From: Opitutus sp. ER46
GTDB lineage: Bacteria > Verrucomicrobiota > Verrucomicrobiia > Opitutales > Opitutaceae
DNA: 64,000 bases
Direction: 5' to 3'
Assembly (NCBI RefSeq): GCF_003054705.1
Contig: NZ_QAYX01000025.1
Span: 434,001-498,000 of the forward strand
This document shows positions 35,363 through 43,706 of this stretch, piece by piece. Position numbers and translations under genes: made by a program. How positions within the stretch are numbered: position 1 is the stretch's first letter; each line of letters opens with the position of its first letter. The notes below the pieces were generated by a model. It was not told the origin of the DNA, searched no databases, and worked only from the letters and a program-made list of their open reading frames with translations.

Positions 35363-37753
35363 CTAGAATCGAACGCCCATGACGACCTGCCAGTCCAGAC
35401 CGGGATCGATCGTGTAGCGGTGGCGTTCGGCGACATAGTAGATTTCGCGGTTGTCGAACAGGTTGCTGACCTTGAATGAGGCATCGTAGCTATACTTGCT
35501 GCGCTTCGGCTTCCACTTGTAGCCCACGGTCGCGTCCACGCGCCACCACTCTGGCACCGGGCTCCAGTCCGGTTCGTTGCGGGAGTTCGCGGGATTCACA
35601 GGACGTTCGCCGGTGTAGATGGTGCCGAGGCTGACGTTGAGCCCCTTGAGCCAGCCGCGTTCGAAGTTGTAGCGGTTGAACATCGTGAAGCGGTACTGCG
35701 GCTGCAGGTCCTTCGCCTCGCCCGTGATGTCGTTGCGGGCGTCCGTGTCGGCGACGCCGCCGAAGACGAGCCACTGGTCCGTGATGCGGGCGTTCCAGCT
35801 GAGTTCAAAGCCCGTGCTCCGCTGCCCGCTCACCTGGATGTAATACCCGGTGCGATCGGGGTCGGGATCGGCCTTGGTGACATTGTCCTGCAGGATGTCA
35901 AAATAGGTGAACAAGCCCGTCAGGCGGCCATCGAGGAAACTGAAGCGCAGGCCGATTTCCTTCTGTTTGCCCTCTTCGGGATCGAGGCGGGAGCCGTCGG
36001 GCTGGGAGCGGAACTCGGGGTTGAACGAGGTGTTGAGGTTGGCGTAGAGCGAGAGGGTGTGGCTGCGGTTGAGATGCCACACGGCGCCGGTGCTGTTGGT
36101 GGTGGCGCTGGTGTTCTGGGAGACGGTCGGCGCGCTCGAACGCAGGACCTTGTTCGGATAGCTGCCGCTCGCGAACGCGATGGTGCGGCGCTCGACCTCC
36201 GAATGGCGCAGACCGGCCATGATCCACAGTCGATCCTTGGCGAACGAGAAGACGTCGTTGAAGTAGTAGTCTTGGTTGGCCGTCACCGTTTTCGTGCAGG
36301 CGTCGAGGTAGTTGTAGGGGCGGTGCGGTCCGACCCAGGTCGGGCCTTCCGCTGCGCGATCAAAAAGGTTGATCGGCATGTAATTGTTGATGTTGAAGCC
36401 CGCGAGGGTCGGATCCGCGAGAAACTGCTGGTACGTGAGATTGGGAAAATAGTTGTAGGGATTGCCGGCGTTGGCGGTGCTGAGGCGACCGTCGCCATAC
36501 AGGCGGGAAGGGTTGGTGATGCCGCCGTGGGCGCGCACCGCCAGGTACGAGGTGTTGTAGTCGTATACCTCGACGGTACCGAAGCCGAAGAGCATGCGGT
36601 GATGCAGCGGGCCGGTCGATTTCTGCCACACGAGTTCGTGGCGGGAGTTGTAGCCGTAGGTGCGGCGCGGCTGGTCGCGGAACAGGCGGGGCATGAGGGC
36701 GGTGTCCTTGAGGATCGTGAGGCCGGACGAGGCCGCCTGGTGCTCATAGAGCTTCTGCTCCTTGCCCTCGAACTGGAACTGGGAGCGGAACTGGAGATCG
36801 CGGCTGAACGCGTGCTGGAAGTTGTAGGAGCCGACGTTGCGGTATTGGCGGCGGTAGTCCTCGGGCTCCACCCAGTTGATCTTGCGCGGCAGAATGTGGT
36901 ACGTGCCGTCGCCGGTGGTGATGCCTTTGAGATCGCCGTTATGGATCGGCGTCTCCCAGGAACCCTGGGTTTCGCGCCAGTTGTAGAGATACTCGAGCAC
37001 GAGCTTGGTCTGGGGCGCGATCTGCCAGGTGAAGGACGGAGCGAAGGAGTCCTCCTTCTTGCTCTGGCCAAACCAGGTGTAGCCGCGCTCGTGCACGCCG
37101 TTCAGTCGGAAGAGGAACCGTTTCTTGCCGAACGGCAGGTAACCGAAGTTCGCGTCGCCTTCGATGCGGATGGAACTCTTGTCGCGGAGAATGGTGCGGG
37201 CGCGATAGAACGGTTTGGGCTGGGGCTGCTTGGTGATGCGGTTGATGGTGCCGCCGTAACCGCCGGCACCGTACAGGACCGCCGCCGGGCCGCGGATCAC
37301 CTCGACGCGGTCGATGTTGGCGAGCGGCTGCGAGCCGTTGCCGGTGGCCTGGGCGAAGCCATTGAGGAAGTTCGCGCCGACACTGGCGGAACCGCGCGCC
37401 AGGAAGCCGTCGTTCTCGGTCGTGCGCTGGGCGGACGCCTCGAAGGCGAGGAGGTCCGAGGTGTCCGTCGCGAGAATGTCCTCCATGAACTGACTGTTGA
37501 AGATCGTCAGGTTCATCGGGATGTTCTCGATCGGCGTGTTCATGCGCGTGACCTCCGCCGCATTGGCCGACTGGTAGCCCAGGTCCTTGTTGGTCGAGAC
37601 TTCAAACACCGAGAGGGTGATGACCTCGTTGGGATCAGTCTTGGCGGCGGCCGGGCCGGAGGGCGCCGGGGCGACTTGGGCGGAGGCGGAACCAAGCGCG
37701 AGCGCCAGACAGGACGCGCTCAGGAAGCCGGCTCGAAGGAGGGAGCGTTGCAT
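35363..37753 (-). CDS. TonB-dependent receptor
   Basis: A 796-residue receptor with a signal peptide (ends GSASAQ, ~26), the ITLSVFEVSTNKDLGY motif, a plug (about 65-175; IENIPMNLTIFNSQFMED, RVEVIRGPAAVLYGAGGYGGTIN) and a barrel ending in VVMGVRF. The plug resembles siderophore-type receptors (FhuE/FecA group), common in this family for non-iron ligands too. The leader is C/A-rich with no Shine-Dalgarno sequence. It is the gene before glpQ on the same strand and divergent from the organophosphate transporter, so a phosphorylated ligand is possible but unproven. Confidence 0.93.
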   Translation of the reverse strand: MQRSLLRAGFLSASCLALALGSASAQVAPAPSGPAAAKTDPNEVITLSVFEVSTNKDLGYQSANAAEVTRMNTPIENIPMNLTIFNSQFMEDILATDTSDLLAFEASAQRTTENDGFLARGSASVGANFLNGFAQATGNGSQPLANIDRVEVIRGPAAVLYGAGGYGGTINRITKQPQPKPFYRARTILRDKSSIRIEGDANFGYLPFGKKRFLFRLNGVHERGYTWFGQSKKEDSFAPSFTWQIAPQTKLVLEYLYNWRETQGSWETPIHNGDLKGITTGDGTYHILPRKINWVEPEDYRRQYRNVGSYNFQHAFSRDLQFRSQFQFEGKEQKLYEHQAASSGLTILKDTALMPRLFRDQPRRTYGYNSRHELVWQKSTGPLHHRMLFGFGTVEVYDYNTSYLAVRAHGGITNPSRLYGDGRLSTANAGNPYNYFPNLTYQQFLADPTLAGFNINNYMPINLFDRAAEGPTWVGPHRPYNYLDACTKTVTANQDYYFNDVFSFAKDRLWIMAGLRHSEVERRTIAFASGSYPNKVLRSSAPTVSQNTSATTNSTGAVWHLNRSHTLSLYANLNTSFNPEFRSQPDGSRLDPEEGKQKEIGLRFSFLDGRLTGLFTYFDILQDNVTKADPDPDRTGYYIQVSGQRSTGFELSWNARITDQWLVFGGVADTDARNDITGEAKDLQPQYRFTMFNRYNFERGWLKGLNVSLGTIYTGERPVNPANSRNEPDWSPVPEWWRVDATVGYKWKPKRSKYSYDASFKVSNLFDNREIYYVAERHRYTIDPGLDWQVVMGVRF

Positions 37754-38060
37754 ACGGAGTGGAGTTGGGGTTGCGCGGACGCGATGGCGCCTCGCGTGTC
37801 ACGGGTATCGAACGCCGCGCGGCGGCCGGGCAACGGAAAGAACCACCAGTTTCGGCCGGTGGCGCTGCGGCCAAAATGAGACAGCCCCGTGGAGGTCGCG
37901 GTGACGCCGCCGCCCCGGGGAATGCTGGCGCGGCCGGGGCGTCACGCCGATCTGTCGGGGAAAGTTTTGGCACCAGTCCGGCGGGGCTGGGCTGGGTTTT
38001 CTTTCGATTGCTGGAGGTGCCGCCCGGTCCCGACAAGTGGGCGGGCGATCTGCCCTCTGT
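37754..38060. other. Divergent intergenic region, TonB receptor / OPA transporter
   Basis: This is a 307-base spacer that should contain promoters for both directions. The visible structure is an 8-bp inverted repeat GTGACGCC/GGCGTCAC (37901-37908 with 37938-37945). No clear promoter, riboswitch or small gene could be recognised. Confidence 0.5.
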
Positions 38061-39500
38061 ATGTCGGACCCCAATACACCATCCCCTGCCGGCGGTTCGG
38101 CGCTGCCGCCTCGTTCCGGCGCGCGGTGGCGCCTGCTGCAGATCTTCGCCCCCGCTCCCGTGGTCGCACCGGTCTCCACTGATCCACGGGAGATCGGCGC
38201 CCAGTATCGGTATTGGCAGCGGCGGATTCTCATCACCTCGCTGATCGGCTACGCGAGCTTCTACCTGGTGCGAAAGAACCTGAGCGCCGCCATGCCCGCG
38301 ATGGCGGGTGATCTCGGGATTGGAAAGGCGGACCTCGGCTTGTTCCTCACGCTGCACGGGCTGCTCTACGGGGTGTCGAAATTTGCCAACGGGTTCCTCG
38401 GCGACCGCGCGAACGCGCGCACGTTCATGGCGGCCGGCCTGTTGCTCTCGGCCGGTGTCAACCTGTGGTTCGGTTTTAGCTCGGCCGTGCTGACGCTGGG
38501 GCTGCTTTGGATGCTCAACGGCTGGGTGCAGGGCATGGGGTTCCCGCCGTGCGCCCGGCTGATGGGGCACTGGTTCCCGCCGCGGCAGCTCGCCACCGCC
38601 TTCTCCGTGTGGAACACGTCCCACTCGATTGGCGCGGGCATCGTCGTTGTCCTGTGCGGCTACCTTGCGAGCTACCATTGGCGGCTCTGCTTCGTCATTC
38701 CGGCCGCGCTGGCAATTCTCTGCGCCCTCTTCCTGCTCTGGCGTCTGCGCGACACGCCGCCGTCCCTCGGTTTGCCCGAGCTGGCGGGTACCGAGGAGGG
38801 CCCCCGCGCCCAAGAGGGATTCAGCGCGACGGATCTGCGGCGGGTGTTCGGGAATCGGCACATCTGGTTTCTCGGGCTCGCGAGTTTCTGCGTCTACACC
38901 ATCCGGTACGCCATCCTGGATTGGGGCCCGACCTTCCTGACCGAGATGAAGGGAATCCGGCTGGCCGATGCCGGTTGGATTGTCGCGGCCTTCGAGATTT
39001 CCGGCGTGGTGGGCATGCTGGCCAGCGGTTGGCTGACCGATCGTTGCTTCGGCGGCCGGGGCGCCCGGTTGTCCGTGATCTCGCTGGCCCTCGCGGGCGT
39101 GTCGGTGCTGCTCTTCTGGCGGCTGCCGCTTTCCTCGATCGGCGTCAGCGTGGCGCTGATCTGCCTCACCGGCTTCTTCCTGTACGGACCGCAGGCGCTC
39201 GTCGGCGCCATTGTCGTGAACCTGGCGACGAAGCGCCTCGCGGGCACCGCCATCGGCTTCACGAGTATCTTCTCGTATGCGAGCACGATCCTTTCCGGGT
39301 GGGGCCTCGGCCGATTGGTGCAGGCCCGCGGTTGGGATGCCGCCTTCGGCGGCCTGATGATCATCGTGACGCTCGGCACCGCCTTGTTCGCGCTGAGCTG
39401 GCGGGCGAAGGCGCACGGCTACAGGGGGGCGGCGGACGAGCCTTCCCCGGCGGCCCCGGTCGCGGCACCCGTACTTGCGCCCGGCAAACCGAATTCGTGA
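38061..39500 (+). CDS. Organophosphate:phosphate antiporter family (MFS, GlpT/UhpC-like)
   Basis: About 479 residues and twelve membrane helices. Family signatures are YWQRRILITSLIGYASFYLVRKNLSAAMPAM, GVSKFANGFLGDRANARTFM, GWVQGMGFPPCARLMGHWF and FLYGPQALVGAIVVNLATKR. The conserved arginine/lysine pattern (YLVRKN, RYAILDWGP) supports a phosphorylated substrate. An in-frame start at 38037 would add eight residues. Its TGA shares a base with the mtlD ATG (TGATG), so it is coupled to mannitol-1-phosphate dehydrogenase; hexitol phosphate is therefore a plausible substrate besides glycerol-3-phosphate. Confidence 0.85.
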   Translation: MSDPNTPSPAGGSALPPRSGARWRLLQIFAPAPVVAPVSTDPREIGAQYRYWQRRILITSLIGYASFYLVRKNLSAAMPAMAGDLGIGKADLGLFLTLHGLLYGVSKFANGFLGDRANARTFMAAGLLLSAGVNLWFGFSSAVLTLGLLWMLNGWVQGMGFPPCARLMGHWFPPRQLATAFSVWNTSHSIGAGIVVVLCGYLASYHWRLCFVIPAALAILCALFLLWRLRDTPPSLGLPELAGTEEGPRAQEGFSATDLRRVFGNRHIWFLGLASFCVYTIRYAILDWGPTFLTEMKGIRLADAGWIVAAFEISGVVGMLASGWLTDRCFGGRGARLSVISLALAGVSVLLFWRLPLSSIGVSVALICLTGFFLYGPQALVGAIVVNLATKRLAGTAIGFTSIFSYASTILSGWGLGRLVQARGWDAAFGGLMIIVTLGTALFALSWRAKAHGYRGAADEPSPAAPVAAPVLAPGKPNS

Positions 39501-40688
39501 TGAATAAGGCAATCCAGTTTGGCGCCGGCAACATCGGCCGGGGCTTCATCGGCCTGGTGCTGGAGCACGCGGGATATCGCGTGATCTTCGCCGACATCAA
39601 CCAGGAGATGGTCGATCGGCTTAACCGCGACCGGTGCTACACCGTGCATGTGCTCGAGCCCCAGGTGGCATCCGAAAAGAAGGCAGAACATGGACGAGAA
39701 GGTCTGTAACATCGGCGCGGTGAACACCGCCGCGGAGGCCCTCCTCGACGAGATGGTCACCGCGCAACTCGTGACGACGGCGGTTGGCTTGGCCGTGCTG
39801 CCGCGCATTGCTCCCGTCATCGCGCGCGGCATCGCTCGCCGGCGCGCGCAAGGGGTCAAGGAGCCGCTGAACGTGATTGCCTGTGAAAACGGCGTGCGCG
39901 CGAGCACGTTCTTGAAACAGGAGGTGCTGAAGCACCTGTCACCCGAGGATGCAGCCTACGCCGAAATCTACGTCGGGTTCCCCGACTGCTCGGTCGACCG
40001 GATCGTGCCGCCGGTGAAGAGCGCGAACCCGACCGATGTCGTGGTGGAGGACTTTTTCGAGTGGAATGTGGAGGCGGGTTCGTTCCGGGGCGACGCACCG
40101 CAGATCACCGGCATGAACCTGGCGGACAACCTCATCGTCTTCGTTGAGCGCAAGCTGTTCACGCTGAATACGGGTCATGCGGTCGCGGCTTACCTCGGCT
40201 GGCTCCGGCATCATCGCACGGTGGACCAGAGCATCGCCGACGCGCCCATTCGCGCCATCGTGCGGGCGGCCATGGTGGAATCCGGCCGCGGTTTGATCGC
40301 GGAGCACGGCCTCGATCCCGCCGCGCATGAACGGTACATCGACAAGATTCTCGCGCGGCTGGCCAACCCCGCACTGGAGGACGAACTCCCGCGCGTTTGC
40401 CGCGATCCGCTCCGCAAACTGGGTGCCATGGACCGGTTGGTGCGCCCGCTGGTTGTGTGCCATGCCCACGGGTTCAAGGTGGAGAACCTGCTGTGGGGTA
40501 TCGGTGCCGCGCTTCGGTATGCGAATGCCGGCGACCCGCAGAGTGTTCGCCTGCAGGACCTCATTCAAACCAAGGGGCTCCGGGCCGCTGCGGCGGAAAT
40601 CACCGGCATCACCGCGCCCGAATTGCTCGCTGGCATCGCGACCGCCTACGCCAACGTCGAGGCCCGGCTGAACGAGCCGGGAATCTAG
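39500..40688 (+). pseudogene. mtlD: Mannitol-1-phosphate 5-dehydrogenase, split by a +1 frameshift
   Basis: The first frame (ATG 39500) encodes the NAD-binding part, FGAGNIGRGFIGLVLEHAGY to HVLEPQVASEKK, then runs into a TAA at 39707. The remaining ~330 residues continue one base over, from about 39683 to the stop at 40688 (NMDEKVCNIGAVNTAA, LVTTAVG, IACENGVR, GFPDCSVDRIVPP, NLIVFVERKLFTLNTGHA, PLRKLGAMDRLVRPL). Removing one G in the GAAGGCAG context at ~39678-39684 restores a single frame of normal MtlD length (~395 residues). This may be a true lesion or a sequencing error; an internal start at 39690 would lack the cofactor fold. The enzyme oxidises mannitol-1-phosphate to fructose-6-phosphate. 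Confidence 0.88.
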
Positions 40689-40750
40689 TCCAGTTCACCT
40701 CGCGCCAACCCCTGAGGGACCGTGCCGGCTTACTCGGCGCTGGCCCCTTG

Positions 40751-40774
40751 CCGTTTTCACACGGGCGAAAACGG
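40751..40774. repeat. Palindromic repeat, copy 3, at the zinc-ribbon gene stop
   Basis: CCGTTTTCAC, loop ACGG, then GCGAAAACGG (one mismatch in a 10-bp stem). On the leftward strand it encodes the last residues VPFSPV and the stop of the zinc-ribbon gene. The neighbouring bases CTGGCCCC also match the flank of copy 2, so the repeated unit is slightly longer than the hairpin. Confidence 0.75.
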
Positions 40775-40984
40775 GACGAAGCGGTTCTCGCGGCCACACC
40801 AAGGGCAAAACCAGCGCGGGCGGTCCGGGGCGTCGCCGATGGACCACCACTTGTGGCAGGCGCCACACTGGAAATGGCGGAGCGTCTCGGTGGATTGCAT
40901 GCCGGCAACCGGCGCCGCTGGGGCAGGCGGGCGAGGGGAGCGACGCGTCGGGGCGCGTTGAGGTTTTGCCGGCTGAGACGGCAT
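40757..40984 (-). CDS. Small zinc-ribbon protein
   Basis: Seventy-five residues. A basic, proline-rich N-terminus (about 1-28) precedes a zinc ribbon with Cys40-x2-Cys43 (FQCGACHKWW) and Cys60-x2-Cys63 (WFCPWCGREN). It starts two bases after the stop of the hybrid kinase gene and should be translated from the same message. The function is unknown; a partner or regulatory role for the kinase is only suggested by position. Its 3' end coincides with palindrome copy 3. Confidence 0.65.
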   Translation of the reverse strand: MPSQPAKPQRAPTRRSPRPPAPAAPVAGMQSTETLRHFQCGACHKWWSIGDAPDRPRWFCPWCGRENRFVPFSPV

Positions 40985-40986
40985 CG

Positions 40987-43383
40987 TCAGGCCGGCGGCA
41001 TCGCCGCCGCCAGCGCCTCGCGGAGCTTTTCCACGGTGAACGGCTTGGTCAGGGAGGCCCTGAATCCGTACTGCGTATACTGGCGCAGCGCCTCGTTGTC
41101 GGCGTAGCCGCTCATCACGATGGCGCAGACGTCGGGATCGAGCCGGCGCAGGCCCTCCAGCGCCTCGAGCCCGCCCATCGCGCCGCGGACGGTGAGGTCG
41201 AGGATGACGACGGTGAACGGCTGTTTCGCTTCGAGCGCGTGCCGATAGTGTTCGACCGCCTCGGCGCCATCGGAGGCGAGGGCGACTTCGTAGCCAAACT
41301 GGCGGATTACGCCGCCGAGCGCGGCCTTCACGCCTTCCTCGTCATCCATGACGAGCACGCGGGGCACGGCCGGGCGGGCCCGTGTCGTCGTGGCCGGCGG
41401 GGTTGGCATGACGTCGCACGCAGGCAGGTAGATCGAAAAGGTCGTCGCCTCCTGCGGCGACGAGTGCACCAGGATGGTGCCGCCATGCTGCTTCACGATC
41501 GAAAGGGAGATCGTCAGGCCGAGGCCCATGCCCTTCTGCGGCCCGCGCTGCTTGGTGGAGAAATAGGGATCGAAGACTGTGGCGAGCAACTCCCGGGGGA
41601 TGCCAATCCCCGTATCGTGGATGTTGATGCGCACGTAGCGCCCGCTCTCGAGTCCCGGCACGCCGTCCTTGCGCAGGGCGAGATTCTCGGCGCTGACCGT
41701 GACCGTGCCGCCATGCGGCATGGCCTCGCGCGCGTTCAGGACCAGGTTGCGGATGACCTGCCCGATCTGCGCGGCATCGACGTCCGCCATCCAGAGGTCC
41801 GGCGTGAGTTGCAGTTCAAAGCGGCAGGAAGAGCCGCGGAGCGCGAGCTCGGCCGCGTTGCGCAGTGTCGCCTCCAGCGCGGTGGGTCGGCGCACCGACA
41901 CGCCGCCCGTGGCGAAGGTGATGAATTGCTGCGTCAGGTCGTGGGCCGACATTGCCGCCTTCCGGATTTCGGCGAGATGACGGTTGATGTCCTCGCGCGT
42001 CGCCTTGGGCCAGGAGGCCAGGTCGGTGTTGAGGACGATTGCGGCGAGGAGGTTGTTGAAATCATGGGCGATGCCGCCGGCGAGGAGGCCGGTGGATTCG
42101 AGCTTGGCGCGCACAATCCGGTCCTCCTCGGCGTGGCGTTGGAGCGTGAGATCGGTATGTGTGCCGACCATGCGCAGCGGGTGGCCGTGGGCATCGCGTC
42201 GGACGACGACGCCCCGGTTGAGAATCCATTTCCAGGATCCGTCCTTGCAGCGCATCCGGTATTCGGCGGTGAAGGGCGCGCTCTGGTTCCGCAAGTGGGC
42301 CCGGAGTGCCTGTTTCAGCCGCGAGCGGTCCTCCGGGTGGATCAATCGCGTGGCCGCGGTGATCGTGGGCTCAAACTCATCGTCGGCATAGCCGAGGAGC
42401 GCCTTCCAGTCGTGCGAGTAGAGCACGTTCCGCTCGGCCATGTTCCAGTCCCACACCGCGGCGCCGGAGCTCTCCAGGGCGAACTTCCAGCGCTGTTCGC
42501 TCAGCCGCAGGGCCTCGGCCTGGCGCGCGAGCCGGGCCAGCATGTGCCGCTGCCAGCCGATGAAGATGGCCACCGCACACAGGCCGAATCCGATGGGCAG
42601 GAGAAAGGGTTGGACGTCCGCAAACCGCAGCCGGCGCGGCTCGATCGGGCCAATCCATTTCGCGTACAGCTCATCGAAGGTGCCGTTGCGCATCACGGTC
42701 GCGAGCGCCTCGTTGAGGAGGTTGAGCGTCGCCTGGTCGCCCTTGTGCACGCCGAAGTGGAACCGGTACGTCACGTCGGTGATGATGTGGCGCGCCAGCC
42801 CGTGCTCGTTGATGAGCGAGTGCATCAGGCGCGTGGACATGAACGCCGCGTCGCATTCGCCGCGGTGCGTCGCGTCGAGCGCCTGCTGCCAGGTCTCGTA
42901 GGTCAGGAGCTTGGCGCCCCAGGCGCGATTGCGCAGCATTTCCGAGTACGCCGCGCTGCTGCGCATTGTCGCGACCGTCCGGCCGGCAAAATCGGCGCGG
43001 CGGCGAATGGGGGGGCGGTCGCGCCGCTGGAACACCATGCCATGCAGCTCGGCGTGGGCGATGGAGAGCGCCATCTCAGCCTCGTTTGTCGGCGTGGACA
43101 GGACGTTGCCGTAGGCATGGAGCCGCCCCGCGTTGAATTCCGGGATATGCTCCTTCCAGAAGCCTGGGATGATCTCGATTTCGACGCCGCTCACCCGGGA
43201 CATCTCGCGGAGCAGCTCAACGGTAAAGCCTGTCGGCTGCCCCTTGTCGTCCACGTAGGCGAGCGGCGGGGCGGCGCGATCCACGCCAACCCGCAGCCGC
43301 GGCGCCGCGGTCAGCGCGGTGACGGAGCCGAGTACCGCGATGAGCCAGCGGAGGCGAAGGAGCATGGGGTGGGAGGACGCCAT
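40987..43383 (-). CDS. Hybrid sensor histidine kinase with solute-binding sensor
   Basis: About 798 residues. Signal/anchor (1-27); a periplasmic SBP_bac_3-type binding domain (~30-255; LRVGVDRAAPPLAYVDDKGQ, ATMRSSAAYSEML); one TM helix (PFLLPIGFGLCAVAIFIGW); a PAS/PAC domain (ESSGAAVWDWNM, EYRMRCKDGSWKWI). A HisKA domain has the phospho-His in GGIAHDFNNLL; the HATPase has NLVLNAREAM, DTGIGIP and GMGLGLTIS. A C-terminal receiver has acidic DDEE and phospho-Asp in VVILDLTV. It senses a small periplasmic solute, possibly an amino acid. Starts at 43440, 43383 and 43365 are possible. Confidence 0.9.
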   Translation of the reverse strand: MASSHPMLLRLRWLIAVLGSVTALTAAPRLRVGVDRAAPPLAYVDDKGQPTGFTVELLREMSRVSGVEIEIIPGFWKEHIPEFNAGRLHAYGNVLSTPTNEAEMALSIAHAELHGMVFQRRDRPPIRRRADFAGRTVATMRSSAAYSEMLRNRAWGAKLLTYETWQQALDATHRGECDAAFMSTRLMHSLINEHGLARHIITDVTYRFHFGVHKGDQATLNLLNEALATVMRNGTFDELYAKWIGPIEPRRLRFADVQPFLLPIGFGLCAVAIFIGWQRHMLARLARQAEALRLSEQRWKFALESSGAAVWDWNMAERNVLYSHDWKALLGYADDEFEPTITAATRLIHPEDRSRLKQALRAHLRNQSAPFTAEYRMRCKDGSWKWILNRGVVVRRDAHGHPLRMVGTHTDLTLQRHAEEDRIVRAKLESTGLLAGGIAHDFNNLLAAIVLNTDLASWPKATREDINRHLAEIRKAAMSAHDLTQQFITFATGGVSVRRPTALEATLRNAAELALRGSSCRFELQLTPDLWMADVDAAQIGQVIRNLVLNAREAMPHGGTVTVSAENLALRKDGVPGLESGRYVRINIHDTGIGIPRELLATVFDPYFSTKQRGPQKGMGLGLTISLSIVKQHGGTILVHSSPQEATTFSIYLPACDVMPTPPATTTRARPAVPRVLVMDDEEGVKAALGGVIRQFGYEVALASDGAEAVEHYRHALEAKQPFTVVILDLTVRGAMGGLEALEGLRRLDPDVCAIVMSGYADNEALRQYTQYGFRASLTKPFTVEKLREALAAAMPPA

Positions 43384-43706
43384 GGCGGTGGGGGAGGTTG
43401 CTATGACCAAGGAGGCGATGCGGCGCGACCCTGAATTCACCGCAATTCATGGTCTTTGCCTCGTGCAACGCATTGGCGGCAGCCCCGGGGAACGGGGGCG
43501 AGTGAGGGTGAAGGGCAAAGTGACCGGCGACGTGCCGTCGCTGGAGTGAGAGTGAAGGTGACCGGTGGCCGCGCCGCGGGAGTGAAGATGGCAGGCGGGG
43601 TGCGCCTCCGCCGGAGTGAGGAGCCGAGATGGGCGCGATGGTGAGCGGAACGCGGGGTGGGGCGGGGACGGAAAACGGCTTCGTCTTTGGCGCGCGGGCG
43701 GCTACC
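43384..43706. other. Divergent intergenic region with degenerate tandem repeats
   Basis: These 323 bases separate the kinase gene from dacB. The right half carries four GAGTGA-led units (see separate entry). No convincing promoter or short gene is seen; GTG and ATG codons upstream of dacB in this region lie in the repeats. Confidence 0.55.
43500..43640 (+). repeat. Degenerate tandem repeat, GAGTGA-led units
   Basis: Units start at 43500, 43544, 43580 and 43614 (periods 44, 36 and 34). The first three have the form GAGTGAgrGTGAAGgtgaCCGG followed by a GC-rich segment that is itself partly self-complementary, such as CGACGTGCCGTCG. The fourth is short. The array lies just upstream of dacB. Confidence 0.55.

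Noticed and set aside
39670-39709. Programmed +1 frameshift in mtlD
   Set aside because: No known slippery codon with a rare codon or stop at the shift point; the stop is about nine codons later. A lesion or sequencing error is simpler.
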